DNA of 59,253 bases, taken from contig CAZCQP010000013.1 in the NCBI GenBank assembly GCA_964500895.1, forward strand, positions 1 through 59,253, given 5' to 3'. The DNA is from CAZCQP01 sp964500895. Lineage in GTDB: Bacteria; Bacillota; Clostridia; Lachnospirales; JAISER01. The translations under genes were made by a program, and so were the position numbers. Within the stretch, counting starts at the first letter, position 1. Each line of letters opens with the position of its first letter. Under the pieces are notes generated by a model. It was not told the DNA's origin. It saw nothing but the letters and a program-made list of their open reading frames with translations, and did no database searches. Positions 33,989 through 41,897 of this stretch are shown one piece after another.

Positions 33989-34465
33989 ATGGACACGGTT
34001 CACCTCATTGTGGAATGCGGCATTAGCCCGGAAAAGGAAGCATTTATCAGCCAATATGGGCACATTAAATACACATTGCCTATGCTGGACGCCTATGTGC
34101 TGGAAACCACCACCGACCAAATGGGACTTTTGTCCGGCATTAAAGGCATTCGGCAAATCAGCCAAACGTCCAAAATCACCGCCCAGATGCACATTGCCCG
34201 CAAAACCGTGCAGGCCGAAAAAGTGCAGGCCCAAGGCTACGACGGCCGGGGTGTTACCATTGCCGTTTTGGACACCGGCATTTGCCCGGTGGATGACTTC
34301 ACCAAACCCAAAAACCGCATTGTCGCCTTTAAAGACTTTGTGAACGGGGAAACCCAGCCCTACGACGACAACGGCCATGGCACCCATGTTGCTGTATTGA
34401 AAACAATCCAAGCTTGTCCTTTAAAATTTGAAGTGAAGAGTGATAAGGTATTTATGCGCACATAA
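33989..34465 (+). pseudogene. Subtilisin-like (S8) protease gene cut after its catalytic His
   Basis: ATG 33989 has AAAGGGG 8 nt upstream. Residues 1-75 look like an inhibitor-type propeptide. The catalytic domain then begins: Asp95 in IAVLDTGI and His130 in NGHGTHVA. After Ala135 (codon 34391-34393) homology ends, and 23 unrelated residues lead to TAA at 34465. In S8 proteases GHGTHVA is followed by GT/GI and later a GTSMA Ser motif; both are absent. No frameshift is seen before the break, so the gene was cut by insertion rather than decay. The remainder should lie at the far end of the inserted DNA, beyond the window. Confidence 0.85.
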
Positions 34466-34474
34466 ATACCTTAA

Positions 34475-36091
34475 TCAGAATTGCCAGTGGATACGTATAA
34501 TTTGTTCATTGTTTTCATTTTTTTCGCCCACTTCTATGTAATCAACAAAATCGTTGACCATTTCATGGGTAAGTTTTTCAAAGTGCACATGTTCCTTTAA
34601 GACTTTGTCGATGTCTTTTAAGGTGCTTTTTTGTGCATCAAGTTGGTCAATTTCCAACCCAATGTTTTTAAGCCTAAGTCTATGGTTGTCAATATCTGTT
34701 TGCAAGTGCTGCTTGATTGTGACGAACTCCCCTTCGTTTATAATTCCTCGTATTTTGTCAGAATAAGCAGATGCCAGCGTTCTACCGGTTTCATCTATCT
34801 TTATGTTGAGCAACTTTGCTTCTTTTTCAAGGGTATGTATCTGAGCAGCCAAGTTTTCGCCCCTGCTGCAATATTCCTCTAAGAAATCGTTATCGCCCTG
34901 CTCCAACATAAACTTATCAAGCATATCCCGGATTTTACTTTCTACAATCTCAACTAGGTTGTGGGCTTTAACGGTATGGTAGGAACAAGCCCCTTGTTTT
35001 GTCTTCGTAGACAGCTGACACCTCAGATAAATGTCCCCGTTTCGCCCCTTGGATGAGCGTATCAGGCTACCCCCACAATCCAAGCATTTCACCTTTCCAG
35101 CCAGCATATGGGATTGCGCTACCGGACTGCCCGACTCCTTTGGCTGATGAATGGTTCGTCTGCTTTTCATCAGTGCCTGAACTTTGTTAAAGGTTTCTTC
35201 ATCAATAACGGGCGCATGGGTGTTATAAACCGTAATCCATTCTTCTTTGGGCGTATGAATTACTTTTTTGGATTTATAGCTTACTTTACGTGCTTTACCT
35301 TGCGTAAGATGCCCAACGTAAACCGTATCTTTAAGCATTCTAGATACTGTATTTTGCGCCCATACACCGTAAGTTTCACTAAACTTCTTTGAGTTGGGGT
35401 TAGCAAACTTATGGCCCTGCTGCACTTTATAAGCAGAAGGGGTTAAAATTCTCCGTGTTGTCAGGTTATCGGCAATCTGCCTGCAACCATATCCCTGTAG
35501 GTAAAGGTGAAAAACCTCCCGAACAACGATTGCTGCACTTTCGTCTATCATTAGTTTATGGCGGTTATTTGGGTCTTTTTTATACCCATAAGGAGCAAAT
35601 GCGCCTAGAAACTGTCCGTCCTGCATTTTCTTGTTAAAGACGTACCGAATGTTTTCAGACGTGTCTTCACACATCCATTCATTGGTTAGGGCATAGATTT
35701 GTCGTGACTTTTTATTACCTTTTAATGCAGTATCAACACCATCTACAACTCCAATAAACCTTATGCCCCACAGTAAGAACCGGTGGTTAATATACTTCTC
35801 CACCACTTCCATATCCCGACTAAACCGTGACTGGTTTTTACACAGGATAACATGAAATAGTTTTTTCCTGGCATCGTTAATCATCTGCTGAAAAGCTGGC
35901 CTGTCCCTATCCATCCCAGAATAGTCATCATCGAAATAAACCTTATAAATCTGCCAACCCTGGTTTTTGGCATACGCTTCTAGTAACAGCTTTTGGTTTT
36001 GAATGCTTTCGCTCTCATCCCCTGCTTTTGCTTTGTTTTTGTCTTCCACAGACAATCGGCAATAGATTGCAACGCTAACACTTTCGCTCAT
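34475..36091 (-). CDS. Large serine recombinase (site-specific integrase)
   Basis: 538 aa. The N-terminal resolvase domain has VAIYCRLSVEDKNK with the nucleophilic Ser (about residue 12), and NQSRFSRDMEVVEKYI with the active-site Arg. The recombinase domain follows (about 150-290), with GAFAPYGYKKDPNNRHKL and WAQNTVSRMLKDTVYVGHL. A zinc ribbon CLDCGGSL ... CQLS ... CSYH (about 345-385) and a long coiled coil (about 410-500) complete a TndX/TnpX-type integrase. It probably inserted the island into the S8 protease gene. The gene appears intact. A 59-aa frame upstream overlaps its start. Confidence 0.93.
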   Translation of the reverse strand: MSESVSVAIYCRLSVEDKNKAKAGDESESIQNQKLLLEAYAKNQGWQIYKVYFDDDYSGMDRDRPAFQQMINDARKKLFHVILCKNQSRFSRDMEVVEKYINHRFLLWGIRFIGVVDGVDTALKGNKKSRQIYALTNEWMCEDTSENIRYVFNKKMQDGQFLGAFAPYGYKKDPNNRHKLMIDESAAIVVREVFHLYLQGYGCRQIADNLTTRRILTPSAYKVQQGHKFANPNSKKFSETYGVWAQNTVSRMLKDTVYVGHLTQGKARKVSYKSKKVIHTPKEEWITVYNTHAPVIDEETFNKVQALMKSRRTIHQPKESGSPVAQSHMLAGKVKCLDCGGSLIRSSKGRNGDIYLRCQLSTKTKQGACSYHTVKAHNLVEIVESKIRDMLDKFMLEQGDNDFLEEYCSRGENLAAQIHTLEKEAKLLNIKIDETGRTLASAYSDKIRGIINEGEFVTIKQHLQTDIDNHRLRLKNIGLEIDQLDAQKSTLKDIDKVLKEHVHFEKLTHEMVNDFVDYIEVGEKNENNEQIIRIHWQF

Positions 36092-36254
36092 GGTTGTGCC
36101 CCCATTCTGTGGCTACAACCGCTTGTTTTTTACCTTCTTTTTTCTTGTTACTATCAAGGAATATGCTTAGAATGGTCTTTTTTAATATTTTGTTTTTCTT
36201 TGATATCTCAGTTTCTTTGAAAACTTCCTGAACTATAAAAATTGTTTTATGCAT
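36075..36254 (-). CDS. Small basic protein overlapping the recombinase start
   Basis: 59 aa, Lys-rich (ISKKNKILKKTILSIFLDSN). AGGGTG lies 7-8 nt before its ATG. Its last codons overlap the first 17 nt of the recombinase gene in another frame, which suggests translational coupling. I do not recognise it. It could be an accessory or regulatory peptide, or only a leader frame. Confidence 0.45.
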   Translation of the reverse strand: MHKTIFIVQEVFKETEISKKNKILKKTILSIFLDSNKKKEGKKQAVVATEWGHNHERKC

Positions 36255-36528
36255 ATAAACACACCCTGAACACTCTATACGTCAGTATATTCAATACATT
36301 TGTACACAAATGCATTGTTTCACGTGGGGTTTGCCTACATTAGAGAAAGCCACAATGTAGCATGTTTGGGTTTCACCTTGGCATAATCCTATTCATGCAC
36401 GGCTGTGTGAATCATATGCTGGGTTAAACAGATATTCAAAGGCCATAAGGCAAAAGGGTATCCCTTAAGGTTATTGTGACAGGCATCTTCTGTACACATG
36501 AGCTTAAAGCCCGCATGTTTTTTGCTAC

Positions 36529-36556
36529 ACAAAAAGGCTGCCTTTCAGGCCGCCAG
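36529..36556 (-). terminator. Possible terminator for the minus-strand genes
   Basis: On the minus strand GGCGGCCT-GAA-AGGCAGCC with one mismatch is followed by TTTTTGTG. It lies downstream of the glycan cluster and its decayed tail. Confidence 0.55.
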
Positions 36557-36724
36557 CATCTTCCAGTCCTTATTTCAGACTGTTATATCCCATATGTATT
36601 TGAATCTCATAATTCCATTGAACTATCCCAGAAATGGTAATGAACTGAAGAGCAAAAAATTTTAACTAGAAAATTACGCTTAACAACGCAGATCAGTGCA
36701 TTTAATATATTTTCCTTATCCCTT

Positions 36725-37166
36725 TCATTGCAAGTAGCACTCAAGTACTTTCCCTCTGGTAACGTTATTAAACAAACCTGAAATCTCTATAAAGCTACTG
36801 TATATACAAGTGTAATTCCCTGCCACATCTTCAAAATCAAATAACGCCCTGTTTTTAACATCCATCTGTTTATAAAAGCTATTGTGGTAATTCCAAAGGT
36901 CATCCACAGTTGATTGTTGCATTTTTTCTGACAATAAGATAATGTGCTTAGGAATTTTCTTTATGACAATGCAATGCCTATTTCTTTATGCTGATTGTGT
37001 AATTTATTTACGCAGTCTTTTCTTGCTCTTTGTATTTTGTATTTAGCCTGTTGCAACCGAGCTATTTTTTCATCTGCATTATCTTCGGCTCGTTTAAAAA
37101 AACAAAAACTTTGTTGCGTTCATTATAAGCAAAAACGCTTTTCTCTTCTTCTAATAAACGATACAT
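36725..37166 (-). pseudogene. Frame-broken remnants of unrecognised gene(s)
   Basis: On the minus strand a frame starts MYRLLEEEKSVFAYNERNKV (37166) and breaks at a T-rich run. It continues in the next frame as DEKIARLQQAKYKIQRARKD to a stop, then in a third frame as KKIPKHIILLSEKMQQSTVD through to VTRGKVLECYLQ (stop at 36725). The amino-acid texture looks coding, but I cannot name the family. One gene with two frameshifts is the simplest reading. Confidence 0.4.
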
Positions 37167-37204
37167 ACAATAAAAATGCTTAACAATGGGCTTTAACCAA
37201 TATT

Positions 37205-37262
37205 TTGGTTGGTAATCCGTTCAAATGAACTTGAGCCACTTGGCACTTGGTTTACCAACCAA
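37205..37262. repeat. Inverted repeat with inner hairpins
   Basis: Outer arms TTGGTTGGTAA and TTACCAACCAA enclose GTTCA-AA-TGAAC and a CCACTTGG/CACTTGG repeat. It resembles in layout the multi-hairpin element at 12435. It is not a tRNA: there is no anticodon or T-loop consensus. Confidence 0.6.
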
Positions 37263-37686
37263 AAAGGTTAAAACCCCCACAAATAATTTTCAAACACACC
37301 CTAGAAACGGTAAGTGTACTTGTGCTGTTTGCCTGTAGGTGGTATTCGGCAAAGGTTATTTTTCTCTGGTTTCTATTGCCTTCAATGCTGTTTTTTCTAT
37401 TTCTGATTCCCATACAAGCTTTTTCCAGCGATAGCAGCTGTTTCGGCACTCATACACCCATTTGCGTCACTGCTTCAACATTATTTGCCGCTACATTTCT
37501 TGTAGCTCCATCTCCATCATCCCATTTATTCCCTCAGTTGGAGTGCTGGTTATATAGGTGCGTTGTTGTTTGACAGTTACGGCAGGTAAAAGCAATGGCG
37601 CTGGCGGCTCACAAAACATTTCACAAAAGTTGTTTTAATCTACACCATCAATTAAAAACCATTTATATATGCCATGTGCATGGCAA

Positions 37687-38649
37687 TTAATCCTCTTTCG
37701 TTACAAGCGTGATGCAGTCCAAATTAGGAACGCCCCAGTCAATCACTTTCTGCTCTACAATGAGTAAACCTGCTCGGGTTGCCATATGTGCAAAAACCTT
37801 GTCAGACATGAACGCTCTTCCCCCTGGTGCATTGATAAACATAGCATTGTAATTGGAATAATTATTGGAATGATGGAATAGGGCTTTACCATGTGGTTTG
37901 AGTATACGTGCTGTTTCTAATAAATAGCTATAAATATCCATCATCTCAAAATGGACCATTGCATCGTAGGTGAAAAGTGCAGTTACCGAAGCGTCGGTGA
38001 TTTGGGGCAGAGAATAGCCGTTATTTTGGTAGTATTCAATCTTAGGATTATCTTTAAATCTTTCTTTGCATAGCGCAATATTTTTCTCCAGAATGTCCAC
38101 TAAAGTAACGCGGCCCACTTTTTCAATATATTTTTGCACATGCCGCCCCCGTCCACAAGCCAATTCTACCACGCTGGACAAATCCAAATGCTTAAACATT
38201 TGGTAAAACATGGACTGATCGCCCCAAAAAATATCCAAAGCCTCATCTGATTCAGCGTCACTAAAATACGTATCCATTCCCGTTATGTGCCCTAGTGCAA
38301 CCTTTTCACGTGCCTGCTCCACAGATAGTGGTATGACGATATCTGAACTGTTTATAATATGGTCGTCAGGCACATACGCTTTTAACAAAGCCCTAATTTC
38401 AGCTTGCGATTTTGAATCCACAACTGCAATAACGTACAGACTATCTGGAAACAAGCGATGCGCTTCAGGTAAGCCATATATGGGGATTCCCTCTACTGTC
38501 TTCCCATGTTTATTGATATCGTTATCACAGAAACAGACAATTTTGCTATGCCATTTGCGTACACATTTTGAGACGACGGCCTTTCCTTTCTGACCTGCAC
38601 CAAATACAATAATTGTGGAGAATCTGTTCATGAACTCCATATTTAACAT
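37687..38649 (-). CDS. Rossmann-module SAM-dependent methyltransferase
   Basis: 320 aa. N-terminal module (about 8-110): IIVFGAGQKGKAVVSKC, CDNDINKHGKTVEGIPIYGL and VIAVVDSKSQAEI. C-terminal class I methyltransferase (about 145-315): VVELACGRGRHVQKYIEKVG (SAM site) and LKPHGKALFHHS. It probably methylates a sugar or a glycan-linked group. Last gene of the minus-strand glycan run; AAAGGGG lies 7 nt before the start. The substrate cannot be told. Confidence 0.8.
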   Translation of the reverse strand: MLNMEFMNRFSTIIVFGAGQKGKAVVSKCVRKWHSKIVCFCDNDINKHGKTVEGIPIYGLPEAHRLFPDSLYVIAVVDSKSQAEIRALLKAYVPDDHIINSSDIVIPLSVEQAREKVALGHITGMDTYFSDAESDEALDIFWGDQSMFYQMFKHLDLSSVVELACGRGRHVQKYIEKVGRVTLVDILEKNIALCKERFKDNPKIEYYQNNGYSLPQITDASVTALFTYDAMVHFEMMDIYSYLLETARILKPHGKALFHHSNNYSNYNAMFINAPGGRAFMSDKVFAHMATRAGLLIVEQKVIDWGVPNLDCITLVTKED

Positions 38650-38667
38650 CTAGACACCCCTTTAATA

Positions 38668-39780
38668 TTATTCTTTTTTGCTGGCAAGTATTGCAGCGGC
38701 AATAACATCATCCATATCATAATATTTATATTGGCCAAGTCGCCCGCCAAAACGAACGTTTGGCTGATTTTCCGCCAACTGCTTATATTGCTCATAAAGC
38801 GCATTATTCTTTTCATCGTTAACTGTGTAATAAGGCTCGTCACCCAATTGCCATGCAGCGGGATATTCACGTGTAACCACAGTAGACGTATTGCTTTCAT
38901 CTACGCCTTCAACACAAACGAAGTGCTTATGTTCGATAATTCTTGTATAGGGCGTTTCGGCATCTGTGTAATTGACCACGGCATTACCTTGATAATTCTG
39001 CGTGTCCATAACCGCTGTTTCAAACCGAAGCGAGCGATAGTCCAATGGACCGTATTGGTAATCAAAATAAGCATCGATCGGCCCGGTATATATCACCTTT
39101 CTGGCTTGTTTGTTCCACTCCTTTCTGTCAACCAAATAGTCTCTTCCTAGCCTAATTTCACAGCCGGACAGCATTTTTTCCACCATTGCTGTATATCCAC
39201 TAACAGGAATGCCCTGGTACAAGTCATCAAAATAGTTATTGTCAAAAGTAAATCTAAGGGGCAGGCGTTTAATAATAAAAGCGGGAAGTTCGTCACAGGG
39301 ACGGCCCCATTGTTTTTCTGTATAGCCTTTGATCAATTTCTCATAAATATCCTGTCCAACCAAACGGATAGCCTGTTCTTCCAAATTGCGTGGTTCAGTA
39401 ATGCCAGCCGCTTTAACTTGGGCTGCAATTTTTGATCGTGCCGCTTCCGGGGTTTTTACACCCCATAAACGGTAAAAGGTATTCATATTAAAGGGTAGGT
39501 TAAACAATTCACCCTTGTAGTTGGCAATCGGACTGTTGGTAAAGCGGTTGAAAACCGCAAATTGCTGTACATAATCCCATATGGCCTTATCAGAAGTATG
39601 GAAAATATGCGCGCCGTACCTGTGTACCTGAATGCCTGTTATATCCTCCGTATATACATTGCCTGCAATGTGCGGGCGCTTATCAATAACAAGAACGGAT
39701 TTCCCGCTTTTTTGCATTTCATGAGCAAATGTGGCACCATAAAGCCCTGCACCAACAACCAGATAATCAAACACAGCCAT
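38668..39780 (-). CDS. glf: UDP-galactopyranose mutase
   Basis: 370 aa from ATG 39780. Interconverts UDP-galactopyranose and UDP-galactofuranose with reduced FAD. FAD-binding YLVVGAGLYGATFAHEM (5-21), VLVIDKRPHIAGNVYTED, HRYGAHIFHTSD, and the substrate region GYTEKQWGRPCDELP (about 155). The C-terminal FGGRLGQYKYYDMDDVIAAA is complete. Its presence means the polymer made here probably contains galactofuranose. A fossil glf N-terminus lies just upstream (40084-40278). Confidence 0.95.
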   Translation of the reverse strand: MAVFDYLVVGAGLYGATFAHEMQKSGKSVLVIDKRPHIAGNVYTEDITGIQVHRYGAHIFHTSDKAIWDYVQQFAVFNRFTNSPIANYKGELFNLPFNMNTFYRLWGVKTPEAARSKIAAQVKAAGITEPRNLEEQAIRLVGQDIYEKLIKGYTEKQWGRPCDELPAFIIKRLPLRFTFDNNYFDDLYQGIPVSGYTAMVEKMLSGCEIRLGRDYLVDRKEWNKQARKVIYTGPIDAYFDYQYGPLDYRSLRFETAVMDTQNYQGNAVVNYTDAETPYTRIIEHKHFVCVEGVDESNTSTVVTREYPAAWQLGDEPYYTVNDEKNNALYEQYKQLAENQPNVRFGGRLGQYKYYDMDDVIAAAILASKKE

Positions 39781-39821
39781 AACCTCTTTACGTAAAACTC
39801 GCCATAATCTCAATTTTTTCT

Positions 39822-40278
39822 TTAAATTACTTTCCTATTTCGGCAATAAGGCAAGGACATCTTTTCTGAGGGCATTTGGAAACGCTTTAAGTACCGGCCT
39901 GTTTCAGGGTTTAAGCTACCCCTATATCCAGTGTTTATTAGCCCTCTTAATAAGCTTGGCCAATTAGTACTGGCAGCATTGTCCCGTGAGCGGGATGCAG
40001 ATCCTATTTTCAATCGTTATCATGGATGCGCAACACCTTTGCCATGCTGCCCATGATCGATAAGTACCGCTGAAAGTCGATGTTTAACAAGTTAGCATGA
40101 CCCATATCGAAGCAAAAGTCAAACAATTCCCCACCATACCGTTCGTTAGTTGGGTATAAGTATTGCTTACAATATGATTGCGTATCTCAATGGCAAGACA
40201 CTTCCTCCCGAAATCCGAAAGCATTCCCGCCACTATTGCGCCGAATGCTCCTGCTCCAATAGTTAAAAAACTATGCAT
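39822..40278 (-). pseudogene. Composite fossil: glf N-terminus joined to a sugar-phosphate isomerase C-terminus
   Basis: From 40278 the minus strand reads SFLTIGAGAFGAIVAGMLSD and IEIRNHIVSNTYTQL, a diverged glf N-terminus of about 45 residues. Shifting frame, it continues GGELFDFCFDMGHANLLNID and SMAKVLRIHDND, which is the TIM-barrel sugar isomerase/epimerase family. After another frameshift comes TNWPSLLRGLINTGYRGSLN and LKRF, the usual end of that family (stop at 39822). Deletion fusion plus two frameshifts show a dead older version of the locus. Confidence 0.65.
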
Positions 40279-40503
40279 ACGCAACAATTCCTTTGAAATA
40301 CACTGTTAGTGTTAAAAGGGGCCACAAAGATCAACTCTGGGGGCATTTCACAAGCGGTTTTTTAATTTCCTCCCTTAATTCTTTAACACCACTTACTTTT
40401 CGTGAAAAGATTATCTACACAAATAATCGCATTGCCTCCTCTGAGTGGTCACTTACGCAAACACAATCCCATATAGCTTGCATCGGTCACGGAAGGCTTC
40501 TTT

Positions 40504-41814
40504 TTAATGAACGCTACTTGAATTATAAATTTCTTCATAAACGTAATGCATATCGTCTTTCGTGTAACCATAGCTTCCTAATAGAGCGATAATCTTTGCG
40601 GCAATATTGCTTGTACGCATAGCCAACACAACATAATAGTCACGATTGTTTCCGTCCAAAAAAGAGGGTTCTTCCACAATATAATCGAATATTTGCTCTC
40701 CCTGCTTTTGTTTGGTACCATCAACTATTTTATCCACTAATAAATTGGCACAGGAGAACTTAACGGTTAAAAGCCGCACATCTCGCGTATTGCCCCATAT
40801 AACTAAACGCCGTGGACCAATATGCTTTTTTATTGTTTGGATTGATTCCTGTAAAATGGCTTGTCTATTCACAGCAAAATACGAGGCTATGTTATAGATT
40901 AAAGTATCTGCTAACAACTTCTCTCGTCGTCTATACTCTAGCACCCTAACATGATCTTCTGGATCAAACACCGGCGATATATTTTTATATTTGTAATACA
41001 ATTCAAACTCTGGATTTTTTAATTGTAACCGCCCTTTAATAAAGGGTTTTGCACGTCCATTGTTGTGAAGAACTAGGAAACTTAAAATAGCTTCTTTCCA
41101 TTCAGAAACCGAATAAGCATTTAACGATATCTCATCCATGTTATACAGTGTCATATTGTATTTTGGAGGCAATCTCAACATTCTATCGCCAACAAGATAA
41201 TTCAATACCTCTTGGTCGTCAAACCAGCTAAGATTGTTTTGTTCGAATTGCGCCCTTAAGCCAGTAACACATTCAACAGCCCTGCCGAAGAAATCTGATT
41301 CTCGCCATAGAGCCAAGTTGACAAGCAGAACACCCGCATTAAAATAGCTCCTGGTTGCAGGAATGTTTAACAATTCTTTTCGTTTTTGTTGTAATGAAAA
41401 AGGATTATCTTCATATACAGCAGCAACAAAGTTATCTCCCAATTCAATATCAAATAATTCACTTATATCGCCGTTAATTATTGTATCGCCATCTATATAT
41501 AGAATTTTGTCTAAATGTGGGCATACAAGGGGTAACATAAAGCGATAATACGTCTCATCTGTAAGATTTGGCTTGTCCGTACTGAATTCAGCAATACCTT
41601 TATCAATATGATAAAAGCTCCATTCAATTTTGCCGGCGCCCATTGCCGTTTGTCTTAAAGTTGACTTGCTTTTTTCGGAAAGGCTGCTTTCCAGCACATG
41701 GAAATGCACATCCCGTTTTGTATTGAATAACAAGGATGTTGCCGAAACACATGTGCATTCCAAAAAATTATCATCAAGTGCATAGGCAATATGCAACGGA
41801 GTATCAGAAGTCAC
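40504..41814 (-). CDS. Family 8 glycosyltransferase with C-terminal Rossmann module
   Basis: 436 aa, GTG start (41814; a stop lies just upstream in frame, GGGAG about 12 nt before). GT8 signatures: HIAYALDDNFL (8-18), the metal-binding DxD in LYIDGDTIING (about 105), and the C-terminal HNNGRAKPF. The last ~100 residues form the shared module: RRLVIWGNTRDVRLLTVKFS then YYVVLAMRTSNIAAKI. GT8 enzymes retain the anomeric configuration and use UDP-glucose or UDP-galactose; the acceptor is unknown. Confidence 0.85.
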   Translation of the reverse strand: MTSDTPLHIAYALDDNFLECTCVSATSLLFNTKRDVHFHVLESSLSEKSKSTLRQTAMGAGKIEWSFYHIDKGIAEFSTDKPNLTDETYYRFMLPLVCPHLDKILYIDGDTIINGDISELFDIELGDNFVAAVYEDNPFSLQQKRKELLNIPATRSYFNAGVLLVNLALWRESDFFGRAVECVTGLRAQFEQNNLSWFDDQEVLNYLVGDRMLRLPPKYNMTLYNMDEISLNAYSVSEWKEAILSFLVLHNNGRAKPFIKGRLQLKNPEFELYYKYKNISPVFDPEDHVRVLEYRRREKLLADTLIYNIASYFAVNRQAILQESIQTIKKHIGPRRLVIWGNTRDVRLLTVKFSCANLLVDKIVDGTKQKQGEQIFDYIVEEPSFLDGNNRDYYVVLAMRTSNIAAKIIALLGSYGYTKDDMHYVYEEIYNSSSVH

Positions 41815-41897
41815 AGGTTATATTCGCTCCCTTCAATTTATATACTCCTTAGGGGATTTTATCCATTATATTTGCCCATTTAGGAGTATACGTACCG

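Larger units (their letters stand above)
36255..37686. other. Decayed or noncoding stretch between recombinase and glycan genes
   Basis: No intact gene is supported. 36255-36528 shows only short AT-rich sequence. A minus-strand terminator-like hairpin is at 36529, frame remnants at 36725-37166 and an inverted repeat at 37205. At 37250-37560 the minus strand has two adjoining frames broken by a TGA (DGDGATRNVAANNVEAV, then VPKQLLSLEKACMGIRNRKN) that may be a further remnant. Confidence 0.6.

Noticed and set aside
33989..34465. A genuine short secreted protease
   Set aside because: It lacks the catalytic Ser half, and its last 23 residues have no relation to the family.
37205..37262. tRNA gene
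   Set aside because: The stems are present, but there is no CCA-type acceptor, anticodon loop or T-loop consensus. I found no tRNA or rRNA gene anywhere in the window.
37247..37573. Hydrophobic 108-codon plus-strand frame
   Set aside because: It lacks a ribosome site, and its hydrophobicity comes from T-rich DNA. The minus strand reads more like a broken gene.
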